Shown: in pieces, positions 8,942 to 16,747 of the stretch
Position numbering within the stretch: the first letter of the stretch is position 1
Layout: each line of letters starts with the position of its first letter
From: Lachnospiraceae bacterium 10-1
GTDB taxonomy: Bacteria; Bacillota; Clostridia; Lachnospirales; Lachnospiraceae
Reading direction: 5' to 3'
DNA length: 64,000 nucleotides
Assembly (NCBI GenBank): GCA_000403495.2
Contig: KE159810.1
Location: 1,012,951-1,076,950, forward strand
Notes under the pieces: generated by a model
What the model was told of the DNA's origin: nothing
Database searches by the model: none
Seen by the model: only the letters and a program-made list of their open reading frames with translations
Program-made: the position numbers and the translations under genes

Positions 8942-11317
8942 ATGAAAAAAGAACTTTTGCAAAGGATGCTCCCGTTGTTGGCGCTTCTTGCACTTGCTGC
9001 TGTTATTTTAAACAGCAAAAGCGAAACACCGGACATTGTAATTAATGAAGTATGCAGCAACAATTTTTCCGCCGGATGTGATGAAAATGGAAAATATTCT
9101 GACTGTATCGAGTTGTATAATCAAGGCAGTGAAACAGTTTCTCTTGATGGCTGTTTCCTTACAGATAATGAAAAAGAACTGGAAAAGTTTTCTTTAGAGG
9201 GTATCGAAATTCCTCCAGGCGGATATGCTTTAATCTGGCTGAATAAAGAATCCGGACTTCGCATTTCCAAGGATGGAGAAAAAATTTTTCTGACAGATTC
9301 CCTTCACGGCACTTATCTTGATCAGGTAATCGTTCCTTCTCTTTCTTATGACACAAGCTATGGCCGAATACAAGACGGAAAATCAAAGTGGTCTGTTATG
9401 AGTACTACTCTTGGAAGCAGTAATGAAGATGCCAGGCTTCTCCCCACCGTTTCTTTAGATGTACCTGTTTTTGAACACACCAGCGGATTTTATGAAGAAG
9501 CATTTTCCCTTCATTTGTATTCTCCTGCAGGGGAAAAAATATATTATACCTTAGACGGCAGTGAACCCTGTGCTGATTCTTCCGTCTATGAAAAACCTCT
9601 TTGGATTGCCGACACTTCTTCAGAAGAAAACATCTATGCAAACCGGAAGGACTTAGCGCCTTCTAAGGACTATACGCCTGACTTTCCTGTTGACAAAGTT
9701 GTTGTTGTGCGTGCAGCATGTTACAATCCACACACCAATCAAATCAGTGAAGTGGTAACAGAAACTTTTTTTATAGGGTATGATTTAAAGCCTGAATACG
9801 AGGATATGGCAGTTCTTTCTCTGGCAGCAGATCCCAGAGATTTATTTGACGCTCAGACTGGTATTTACGGAAATGGTGCAAAATATGAAGCATATCTGGA
9901 AGGCGGCGGTCTGAAGGATGGTGTCGTCCTTGACAATTATATAGATGAAAACGGAGAAACCCAGTATCGCTATATGGCCTCCAATGCTTTTAATGAAGGA
10001 AAAGAGTGGGAGCGGCAGGCTTCTGTTTCTTATTTTGACGAAACCCATTCCCACATTTTTACCCAAAACACCGGCATCCGTATTTCCGGCAATTCCACAC
10101 GAAGCGCAGCACAAAAATCCTTAAATCTTTTTGCCAGAGATATTTATGATGATTCGGAAATCATTCCTTATGCTTTTTTTGATCATGCCAACTTCTATTC
10201 TACCATTAAGCTGCGTAACGGCGGCGGGAATACCGAGCATATAAAGTTTCTGGATGCTTTTTTAGAGGAGGCCGCCAAAATGCGGGGAATCAGTGTACAA
10301 GACTCCAAGCCCTGCATAGTCTTTTTAAATGGAGAATACTGGGGCATTTATAACATACGTGAACGGTATAATGAAGAATATCCGGCGCTCCAGTATAACC
10401 TGGAACCGGAAAACATTATGATGATTAAGGCCGGTAATGCAATTACTTCTCCGGAAGAAACCATGACAGCCTATAAATACATGCTTGATGTGGTAACGGA
10501 ATGCGACCTTACTTATGATGACACTTATGCACTTGCCTGTGAACTGGTGGACATCCAGAACCTAATCGACTACTGCTGTATCAATTTGTATTTGGATAAT
10601 CGGGATGTTGCGTTTGGCTACAACACTGCTTTATGGCGCACCACCCAGGAAGGAACTCCCTATAGTGACGGGAAATGGCGTTTTATGCTCTATGATCTGG
10701 ATGAATGCATTCATCCGGACAGCAGCACATGGGAAGGCCGGGAAAACTGGATGGCTGAACATCCTCTCATGATGGAGCCTGCCATTTTAAGCCTGTTGGA
10801 TAATGAATCCTTCCGCCGGCAATTTTGTATTTCTTTTATGGATATTGCAAACACTGCTTTTTCCTATGAAAGAATGCATTCCATGCTTGAAAAATGGAGC
10901 AGCCTTTATGAAGCCCAAACAGTTAAAGATCATCAACGGTTTTACGATCCTCTATATAATTCAGAAACTTTCCGGCAGGAAATTTCAAGTATAGACACAT
11001 TTTTCCAGGAACGTCTTCCTTTTGCTTTGGAAAGCCTGGCAAAAACCTTTCACCTGCAAGGAGAGCTTACCCGTATCAGCATAAGCTCAAATACCCCCGC
11101 AGGAGGCACACTAACCGTAAACACTGCCTCTTTGGAAGGATGCAGCACATGGGAAGGATATTATTACAGTGATTTTCCTGTTACCATAACCGCCCAGCCC
11201 AATGAAGGGTATCATTTTGTTTCCTGGCAGGGCGACATCTCCGGTACAGATCCTGAAATTACCGTTTCCCTTGATTATGGAGCTGTTTCTCTCCAAGCCA
11301 TATTTGAAAAGGATTAG
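8942..11317 (+). CDS. CotH-domain surface protein with lamin-tail and InlB-like domains
   Basis: This 791-residue exported protein starts with an N-terminal membrane anchor (about 8-24). Domains in order are a lamin-tail domain (IVINEVCSNNFS ... DCIELYNQGSETVSLDGC, about 33-140), a chitobiase-type C-terminal domain (KIYYTLDGSEP, about 195-265), a CotH kinase-like domain (about 290-650, with GIRISGNSTR, KLRNGGGN, LNGEYWGIYNIRERYNEEY and WRFMLYDLDE), and a C-terminal InlB-like repeat (GYHFVSWQGDISG). CotH proteins of Bacillus phosphorylate spore coat proteins. The short Asp-containing motif LYDLDE matches the metal-binding region. It leads a cluster with VTC and DUF4956 genes, a set often found together in Firmicutes. 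Confidence 0.88.
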   Translation: MKKELLQRMLPLLALLALAAVILNSKSETPDIVINEVCSNNFSAGCDENGKYSDCIELYNQGSETVSLDGCFLTDNEKELEKFSLEGIEIPPGGYALIWLNKESGLRISKDGEKIFLTDSLHGTYLDQVIVPSLSYDTSYGRIQDGKSKWSVMSTTLGSSNEDARLLPTVSLDVPVFEHTSGFYEEAFSLHLYSPAGEKIYYTLDGSEPCADSSVYEKPLWIADTSSEENIYANRKDLAPSKDYTPDFPVDKVVVVRAACYNPHTNQISEVVTETFFIGYDLKPEYEDMAVLSLAADPRDLFDAQTGIYGNGAKYEAYLEGGGLKDGVVLDNYIDENGETQYRYMASNAFNEGKEWERQASVSYFDETHSHIFTQNTGIRISGNSTRSAAQKSLNLFARDIYDDSEIIPYAFFDHANFYSTIKLRNGGGNTEHIKFLDAFLEEAAKMRGISVQDSKPCIVFLNGEYWGIYNIRERYNEEYPALQYNLEPENIMMIKAGNAITSPEETMTAYKYMLDVVTECDLTYDDTYALACELVDIQNLIDYCCINLYLDNRDVAFGYNTALWRTTQEGTPYSDGKWRFMLYDLDECIHPDSSTWEGRENWMAEHPLMMEPAILSLLDNESFRRQFCISFMDIANTAFSYERMHSMLEKWSSLYEAQTVKDHQRFYDPLYNSETFRQEISSIDTFFQERLPFALESLAKTFHLQGELTRISISSNTPAGGTLTVNTASLEGCSTWEGYYYSDFPVTITAQPNEGYHFVSWQGDISGTDPEITVSLDYGAVSLQAIFEKD

Positions 11318-11327
11318 TAAATATAAT

Positions 11328-12023
11328 ATGAATGCAAAAATGTATCGGGTAGAGGATAAATACTGCTGCACCGCTCAGGATATGTATCAGCTGCAGCACC
11401 GGCTGGATGCTGTCCTTTGGGCAGACAGTAATGAAAATACAATAAATGGTTATCAGGTAATCAGTCTGTACTTTGACGACCTTGCAGACAGTTGTCTGAA
11501 TGCGGTGCGGGAAGGCAGTTACAGCCGCCTGAAATACCGAATCCGCATTTATAATAATTCTTTTGACAGAATCAGCCTTGAGGTTAAGGAAAAACAAGGC
11601 AGCAGAATTTATAAAAAAGCCCGTTCCATTACGGAAAAAGAAATGCATCAATTAATACAGGGGGAATGCATTTCTGCTTCCTTTTCTTTAGAAGATCCTG
11701 CTTTTATGTTTAATCTGGCCATACAAACGAAAGCCCTTCGTCCAAAAGTGATTGTAGCTTACGAAAGAAAAGCATATATTTATCCTTCTGGCAACGTGCG
11801 GATTACCTTTGACCGTAACATAAGAGCCAGCAGCCAAATTGCCGCCTTTGGTTCAAAAAAGATTTCCTATGATCCTCTGCGCGAACAGGACGCAGTTCTT
11901 GAAATAAAATATGATGAATTTCTTCCAGAATTCATTTTACAGCTTTTAGAACAAAATTCCATGCAGCAGACAGCCTGTTCCAAATACCGGCTTTGCAGGG
12001 AAAGATATCAACAGTCTTTTTAG
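11328..12023 (+). CDS. VTC-domain protein (polyphosphate polymerase-like)
   Basis: This 231-residue protein has the VTC triphosphate-tunnel fold. Tunnel-lining motifs are RVEDKY at the start, ISLYFDD, LKYRIRIYN, ISLEVKEKQG, KVIVAYERKAY, VRITFDRNI and VLEIKYDEFLP. VTC proteins in yeast make polyphosphate from ATP; bacterial relatives are usually paired with DUF4956 and CotH genes, as here. ATG 11328 is the natural start although the ribosome binding site (AAAGGA) is distant; ATG 11340 is possible. The gene begins 10 bp after the CotH stop, so it may rely on coupling. Confidence 0.85.
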   Translation: MNAKMYRVEDKYCCTAQDMYQLQHRLDAVLWADSNENTINGYQVISLYFDDLADSCLNAVREGSYSRLKYRIRIYNNSFDRISLEVKEKQGSRIYKKARSITEKEMHQLIQGECISASFSLEDPAFMFNLAIQTKALRPKVIVAYERKAYIYPSGNVRITFDRNIRASSQIAAFGSKKISYDPLREQDAVLEIKYDEFLPEFILQLLEQNSMQQTACSKYRLCRERYQQSF

Positions 12024-12033
12024 GAGGAAAAAT

Positions 12034-12714
12034 ATGTCAGTAAAAGATGTAATTAAAAACAGTGTGTATGAATCATTGGGCGGCGGAACTACAATGTCTG
12101 CCAAAACAGTTATTTTAATTTTGCTTATAGCCTGTCTGATGGGTGTTTATATTTTCCTTGTATACAAGCTGTCCAGCAAAACAGCTTTCTATTCGAAGGA
12201 TTTGAATCTTACAATTGCAGGAATGCCCGTTATTGTAGCTGCCATTATGATTGCCATGCAGTCCAATCTTTTGGTTTCCCTTGGTATGGTAGGTGCCTTA
12301 TCCATTGTCAGGTTCCGAAATGCTTTAAAGAATCCTTTAGACCTGCTTTACTTATTCTGGGCAATCAGTGCAGGAATCATAACTGGTGTAGGGCTTTACG
12401 TTCTTGCCCTTGTTTTATCCTTTATTATGACGCTTCTTTTATTTTTAATTGATAAAATCCCCAGCGCAAAAGCACCAGAACTGTTGGTTTTACGGGGTAC
12501 GGATCAGGACATTGATTATACCTCTTTATATGATTTAATCCGCAGCCGCTGCAGGTATTACAAAGAAAAAGCCCGCTCCACCAAAAACAATGAAACAGAG
12601 CTGATCATTGAAATCCGCACAAAAGAAAAAAACCTGCTGCTGCAGGATCTTAATAAAACAAGTTTTTTTACACAAGTTAACTGTATTTCCCATGATGGTG
12701 AACTGCGCATTTAA
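12034..12714 (+). CDS. DUF4956 membrane protein
   Basis: This 226-residue protein has about four transmembrane helices in the first 145 residues and a soluble C-terminal domain (about 150-226) of alpha/beta character. The family signature VGALSIVRFRNALKNPLDLLYLFWAISAGI is split across helices 3 and 4. It starts after AGGAGG, 10 bp behind the VTC gene, and stops 24 bp from the right recombination core. It is the last cargo gene and probably forms a membrane complex with the VTC and CotH proteins. Confidence 0.88.
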   Translation: MSVKDVIKNSVYESLGGGTTMSAKTVILILLIACLMGVYIFLVYKLSSKTAFYSKDLNLTIAGMPVIVAAIMIAMQSNLLVSLGMVGALSIVRFRNALKNPLDLLYLFWAISAGIITGVGLYVLALVLSFIMTLLLFLIDKIPSAKAPELLVLRGTDQDIDYTSLYDLIRSRCRYYKEKARSTKNNETELIIEIRTKEKNLLLQDLNKTSFFTQVNCISHDGELRI

Positions 12715-12720
12715 ATAGTT

Positions 12721-12742
12721 TCCGCAAATTACCGTCCCCATG
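12721..12742 (-). other. Recombination junction, cwlD 5' side (att core plus arm)
   Basis: On the minus strand the cwlD sequence GATGCAGGG runs into the core CATGG (12738-12742), then 10 nt later the arm TTGCGGA (12721-12727). Joined to the other end in a circle, the two arms form an inverted pair spanning about 42 bp with its centre at the C-A step of the core. This is the geometry of serine-integrase attP sites. Confidence 0.8.
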
Positions 12743-12892
12743 CCCTGCATCAATCACTACACATACTTTTTTTCCACTTTCCACCTGCAGGGAATTTACA
12801 TAGACAGCACCTTCTCTTGCCACAACAAACATGGAAAACATCAGGATGCTCACCATCACCAGTTTTAAAATTCTATTTTGCGCTTCCGTCAC
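12738..12892 (-). CDS. cwlD: cwlD-type amidase, 5' segment
   Basis: This segment encodes residues 1-52 of the interrupted amidase from a GTG start at 12892 (AGGCGGG six bases upstream). A signal-anchor helix (ILKLVMVSILMFSMFVV) is followed by KKVCVVIDAGHG, the first zinc-binding motif of amidase_3. After the core the reading frame runs into element DNA (DGNLRKLFKCAV) and stops. It sits just downstream of a GH18 gene and its terminator, so cwlD has its own promoter in the short gap. The 3' part lies 6 kb away at 6121-6684. Confidence 0.87.
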
Positions 12893-12930
12893 ACGCTGTC
12901 CCGCCTCTCGAATCTTTGTTAATACTTATG

Positions 12931-12963
12931 AAAAAAAAGCTGTAGGTATAACCTACAGCTTTT
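12931..12963 (-). terminator. Intrinsic terminator of the GH18 gene
   Basis: There is a perfect 13-bp stem, AAAAGCTGTAGGT (12935-12947) with ACCTACAGCTTTT (12951-12963), and a 3-nt loop. On the minus strand it ends in eight T. It separates the GH18 gene from the cwlD start. Confidence 0.9.
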
Positions 12964-13000
12964 CCATCTTTAGCCCATACATTTTCCTGGCTTTTCGTAT

Positions 13001-14698
13001 TTACCGGTTAAGATATGCCTCAATCACATTCCAGATTTCCGGTTTTTCAAATCCAAGCCGCCAGCTGGCCACGCCGCCGATCTGGTATTTCTCCATAATG
13101 CTCAGTTTCACTTCTATGGAGCGTTCATCCTCAAGCCATACCTGAAACAGACTGCCTCCTTCTGTATTTTCCGCATAATTCTGACAGGTTTCCTCATCCC
13201 ATTCCACCGGCATATTATGGAGAGACACATAATCTTCCGCCATGTCCATGCCCACTGCCTGACTGCTTAACTGACCATCTTTGGTTTCCCATATCCTGGT
13301 GTAAAAAGGAACCGCATTAATCACTTTCTCTGCCGGCACCTGATCTACGGTTTTTGCAATTCCCTCTTCCACAAAATTAATGGATGCCACGCTGCCCGCC
13401 TCAGGACTTCCTGCATAATGTTCATCATATCCCATGATGATCACATAGTCTGCAACTACTCCCTGCTCTTTTCTATTATAATGATCTGTATAGCCGGAAG
13501 GCACATAATTATCCACGGAAAGGACAATCCCATTGGCCCTGCAGGGAATGGACAGTTCTCTGATAAATTCAATGTAATGCTCCCCGCAATCCATGCTGAT
13601 CTGCTCAAAGTCCACGTTGATTCCGTCAATTCCGTAGGTAAGCACCTGATTCATCAAACCATCAATCAGTTTCGCTCTGGTGGTCGTGGAAGAAAGGAGC
13701 GTATACATATCAATGCTGTCTTTGTATTCAATATTTTCAACTAAGGCCCATACTTCCATTCCCATATTATGGGCTTTATTTACATAATCCTGGCTTGCAA
13801 AGCTTATAAAGTCTCCCTGGCTGCTGTTCAGCTTAAACCAGGTAGGAGAAATTACATTCAGGTTTTTCGTATTGGCAGTCACTGCGTCCAATGTATCGTT
13901 TCCGGCAATGCCCGCCACCACATGCCATCCTAAATTAATCTTATAATTCCTGGTAACACTGGTGTATTCCGGCTCCGTATAATCTGTTACGGGAATCGGA
14001 ATCTCTGCCCGGCTTTCACCAAGCCGCTTGTTTTCCACATATCCGATGACTGCATCACTGGTCTTTACCTTGCTCCAGGTTTCCATCTGTTCTAAGACCA
14101 CCACCTTGTCACCGGCTACTACCTCTTTTAATATTTCACTTTTTACGCCTCCTAAAATTCTTACGGCAGTATCCTTTTTCACCTCTGCAACCTGTCTTTC
14201 CTTCCACTGTGTATAAATTTGCAGGCGGTCAGGTGCCTGAAAGCTTTCGTAAGAAAAGTTGGCGTATTGTTTTACATAATCAATTGCAATATAAAGCGTT
14301 TCTCCCTGATATCTTGCCGGAACACAGGAAAAATTTCTGGTTCCGTTTTTATCTGTTATCTCACTGCTTCCGATCACTGTCCGTATGATGTCATCCGGAA
14401 CCGTATACAGTAAAAGGCCTTCTCCCTTATCTTCATAGAAACGGTCATTAAAATATTTATGAACCGTACTAATATCCAAATAATAAAAACCATCAAATAA
14501 TTTAGCTCTTTCTTCGATCAACTCATCCTGCAGCACAATTGCCACATCCGCTTCTCCGGACATGTGAAAATATTCATCTAAATCCGCGCGTTCTTTTGAA
14601 TAAGAATATTTTTCCAAAAATACTTTTCCAACACTAATTCCTGCAATCACTATAATCAGGACGACTGCAATCACAATCGGTATTATTTTTTTCTTCAT
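13001..14698 (-). CDS. Membrane-anchored GH18-family glycosidase (spore YaaH/YdhD-like)
   Basis: This 565-residue protein has an N-terminal membrane anchor (about 4-25), a central region of about 200 residues with an SH3-like part (VRILGGVKSEILKEVVAGDKVVVLEQMETWSKVKTSD), and a C-terminal GH18 TIM barrel (about 250-560). The catalytic DxxDxDxE motif is met by GIDGINVDFEQI, with the terminal E as acid/base. GYDEHY and the final GGVASWRLG tryptophan strand fit as well. Such enzymes cleave N-acetylglucosamine bonds in cortex peptidoglycan. Its position directly upstream of cwlD supports a role in spore wall or germination. Confidence 0.85.
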   Translation of the reverse strand: MKKKIIPIVIAVVLIIVIAGISVGKVFLEKYSYSKERADLDEYFHMSGEADVAIVLQDELIEERAKLFDGFYYLDISTVHKYFNDRFYEDKGEGLLLYTVPDDIIRTVIGSSEITDKNGTRNFSCVPARYQGETLYIAIDYVKQYANFSYESFQAPDRLQIYTQWKERQVAEVKKDTAVRILGGVKSEILKEVVAGDKVVVLEQMETWSKVKTSDAVIGYVENKRLGESRAEIPIPVTDYTEPEYTSVTRNYKINLGWHVVAGIAGNDTLDAVTANTKNLNVISPTWFKLNSSQGDFISFASQDYVNKAHNMGMEVWALVENIEYKDSIDMYTLLSSTTTRAKLIDGLMNQVLTYGIDGINVDFEQISMDCGEHYIEFIRELSIPCRANGIVLSVDNYVPSGYTDHYNRKEQGVVADYVIIMGYDEHYAGSPEAGSVASINFVEEGIAKTVDQVPAEKVINAVPFYTRIWETKDGQLSSQAVGMDMAEDYVSLHNMPVEWDEETCQNYAENTEGGSLFQVWLEDERSIEVKLSIMEKYQIGGVASWRLGFEKPEIWNVIEAYLNR

Positions 14699-14792
14699 TC
14701 TGTAACCTCCAATCGCCCTAATTATAGCAGACTATTCCCGTACCGTCATTATCATTTTTGACTTTTTACAACAATTTTAATCACTGTTTGTT

Positions 14793-14867
14793 CTGCCCGC
14801 AGCCGGACTTACATGATCGTTTTAAGGGGGCTTTCCTGTCATTTATGTTTTCCGGTGCTGCGGGCAG
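14793..14867. repeat. Long-range hairpin between two minus-strand genes
   Basis: CTGCCCGCAGC (14793-14803) pairs perfectly with GCTGCGGGCAG (14857-14867). An extra CCGG on each inner side is offset by one base, and the loop is about 45 nt. It lies between the 72-residue ORF (stop 14880) and the GH18 gene. It lacks a clear T run on either strand, so it may be a structured RNA, a processing site or a weak terminator. Confidence 0.5.
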
Positions 14868-14879
14868 TAAGATAGGTGG

Positions 14880-15098
14880 TTATTTCAAAGAAATCCTGTC
14901 ATACCGGATCTCTTTTATTTTTCCATGCCCGTCAGTCACATAGTCAGGCATATAAACTGTATCTTCATTTACACAATGAGAAACAATATATTCCGTAGTG
15001 GACGGAGCACCATTTAAGTACAATTTTGTGCCTTCCTTTTCTAATTTCTCCAGCTGTGACTTAAGTGCATTTGAATCGGCAATAATTTTTGCAGCCAT
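14880..15098 (-). CDS. Small 72-residue protein of unknown function
   Basis: The ATG at 15098 follows GGGAG by five bases; a longer reading from 15110 is possible. The protein begins MAAKIIADSNALKSQLEKLEKEG and continues with beta-rich KLYLNGAPSTTEYIVSHC and KIKEIRYDRISL. There is no signal peptide, membrane helix or metal motif beyond one cysteine. The short helix-then-strand layout is compact enough to be a real small domain. No family was recognised. It stands alone, followed by a 700-bp gene-poor stretch upstream. Confidence 0.55.
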   Translation of the reverse strand: MAAKIIADSNALKSQLEKLEKEGTKLYLNGAPSTTEYIVSHCVNEDTVYMPDYVTDGHGKIKEIRYDRISLK

Positions 15099-15794
15099 AT
15101 TTTCTCCCATTTATTCTGAAATTTGTTTTGACATTGTTCCAAAAGGATTCCGTGATATGCCTGTCAAAAAATAAGAAGATAAATTAATTTCAGAACCAAT
15201 AATAGTTTTTCCGATTATGACGATAATAGAAATATGTAAGATGCCGGATACGTATCTAATTAACTTCCGCTGCGAATTTCCAATGGGGGTGAATTATAAC
15301 AGATGAAAATCTATCGAAATATTCGCGACAAGCACAAAGCCTGTAAGACATCCCTATATAATACATTGAAGCAAACATGAATAGTAATAAATAAGATTAG
15401 TCTGCATTAAGGGAATAGACGAGACTGTCTTATCTGACATCGATCACCAGTTCAGACGGTCTCCTTTGATTTAATTTGCTTAGATTCGTGTAAATAAAAC
15501 TGTAACTGCATGCCTCCTTTTGATACATGATTTATCCGGAAGCACCTCACAAGATCGATTATAGTTCTTTTTACCAATTTTTTCAAGTGCAAACCTATAT
15601 CTTTTATATATTTTTAACAAATTAGTATTTTTCATTAAGAAATAGGTGAAAATATAAAAATTTATTAATTTTTTTAAAACTGTTTTTCTGTACTATTGAC
15701 TTAAATTCGTACAAAGTATAATATACTTTTATGTGATGAAAGTGTCACCAAACGGCAGGATAACAGTATCTTAATAGTAAGGATGTGATAAATT
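15099..15794. other. Gene-poor stretch upstream of mecA
   Basis: About 700 bp hold no convincing gene. A 25-codon ORF (15303-15380) follows a good GGGGGTGA site and reads MKIYRNIRDKHKAC, reminiscent of the first residues of XRE regulators; it may be a decayed remnant. A 10-bp stem (GAGACTGTCT at 15421-15430 with AGACGGTCTC at 15454-15463, one G-T pair) precedes a T-rich tract. The right end holds the mecA promoter. Confidence 0.6.
15696..15724 (+). promoter_or_regulatory. Promoter of mecA
   Basis: TTGACT (15696-15701) is followed by TAATAT (15719-15724) at a 17-bp spacing; the overlapping TATAAT at 15717 gives a 15-bp spacing. It lies about 70 bp upstream of the mecA start. Confidence 0.65.
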
Positions 15795-16589
15795 ATGAAA
15801 ATAGAAAAAGTAAATGATCATCAAATTCGCTGTACCCTTACCAGAGAAGATTTAGCTGACAGAGAGCTGAAACTTAGCGAACTTGCTTATGGTACCGAAA
15901 AAGCCAAAGATTTATTCCGTGACATGATGCAGCAGGCATCCTTTGAATTTGGATTTGAAGCGGAAGATATTCCATTAATGATAGAAGCAATTCCTCTGAA
16001 TTCCGAGTGTATTGTTCTGATTATTACTAAAGTGGAGGATCCGGATGAACTTGATACGCGTTTTTCCAAGTTTGCCCCTTCTGTTCATGAAGACGACAAT
16101 ACTTTAGATGAGGTTCTCGACACTATTGCCGAAGGTGCGGATGATGTGTTGGATCTTTTTAAAAAGATTCAAAATGGTAAATCTGCAAGCACTATCTCCG
16201 AAGCCGATGCATCTGTAAAAGATGCCGGGACTCAGGGAAGCAGGAGCTCTTTTAAAAAGGCTCTCCAAAAGAAGCTGTCCGACCAGAACACTTCTACGGA
16301 AATGACCAGAATTTATTCTTTCACCAGCCTCCGCGAAGTGACCGGTTTATCTCATGTTTTATCTGGCTTTTACAACGGTGCAAACTCCTTGTATAAACAA
16401 AAAGAAGGCTCCTATATACTGGTACTGTCCAAAAGCAGGCACACGCCGGTGGAATTTAATAAAATATGCAATATCCTTTCCGAATACGGAACCTGCATAA
16501 AATCAGTACCTGCTTCTGAGGCCTATCTGGAAGAACATTTTGAACCAATTGTAAAAAATACTGCATTACAGTCGTTATCCTGTATTTAA
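15795..16589 (+). CDS. mecA: Adaptor protein MecA
   Basis: This 264-residue adaptor delivers substrates to the ClpC unfoldase; in Bacillus it controls competence and sporulation regulators. The N-terminal substrate-binding part starts MKIEKVNDHQIRCTLTREDL and includes AKDLFRDMMQQASFEFGFE. An acidic linker around 95-150 leads to the C-terminal ClpC-binding domain with RIYSFTSLREVTGLSHVL and SKSRHTPVEFNKICNILSEYG. The gene is monocistronic, framed by a promoter and an 18-bp terminator stem. Confidence 0.92.
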   Translation: MKIEKVNDHQIRCTLTREDLADRELKLSELAYGTEKAKDLFRDMMQQASFEFGFEAEDIPLMIEAIPLNSECIVLIITKVEDPDELDTRFSKFAPSVHEDDNTLDEVLDTIAEGADDVLDLFKKIQNGKSASTISEADASVKDAGTQGSRSSFKKALQKKLSDQNTSTEMTRIYSFTSLREVTGLSHVLSGFYNGANSLYKQKEGSYILVLSKSRHTPVEFNKICNILSEYGTCIKSVPASEAYLEEHFEPIVKNTALQSLSCI

Positions 16590-16614
16590 TCATCTTGACT
16601 TTTTTGACTCTTAA

Positions 16615-16671
16615 TTCATGGTAAATGTATTTGAGAAATTTGTCTTAAAATACATTTACCATGAATTTTTA
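16615..16671 (+). terminator. Intrinsic terminator after mecA
   Basis: There is a perfect 18-bp stem, 16615-16632 with 16648-16665, and a 15-nt loop, followed by TTTTT. The reverse strand also reads as a strong hairpin. Confidence 0.85.
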
Positions 16672-16747
16672 TGCAAAAATACTTGGTTTTTGTCTACATT
16701 AATGATAGAATGAATTGTTTAATTTACTTATGAAAGGGGTTAAAACC

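Larger units (their letters stand above)
6680..12742. mobile_element. Serine-recombinase intervening element inside cwlD (about 6.06 kb)
   Basis: The element lies between two copies of the core CATGG (seen as ccatg at 6680-6684 and 12738-12742), which split one amidase gene. It carries a large serine recombinase, a 46-codon ORF, an XRE regulator, and a divergent CotH / VTC / DUF4956 cargo set. Removing 6058 bp between the cores restores a 237-codon cwlD reading frame. The inner ends carry matching inverted arms, TTGCGGA at 6698-6704 and TCCGCAA at 12721-12727, as in a serine-integrase attP. There are no capsid, tail, replication or conjugation genes, so this is not a prophage or ICE. It resembles skin-type elements in sporulation genes. 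Confidence 0.9.

Noticed and set aside
6680..12742. Prophage or conjugative element
   Set aside because: No capsid, portal, terminase, tail, relaxase or type IV secretion genes are present, only recombinase, regulator and cargo.
12677..12892. A complete 71-residue protein reading through the cwlD 5' part into the element
   Set aside because: The last 19 or so residues come from element DNA after the core and match nothing in the amidase family; it is an interrupted gene, not a real small protein.
15303..15380. 25-codon ORF as a real gene
   Set aside because: It has a good ribosome binding site but is very short and has only a loose likeness to XRE starts; kept as part of the intergenic description.
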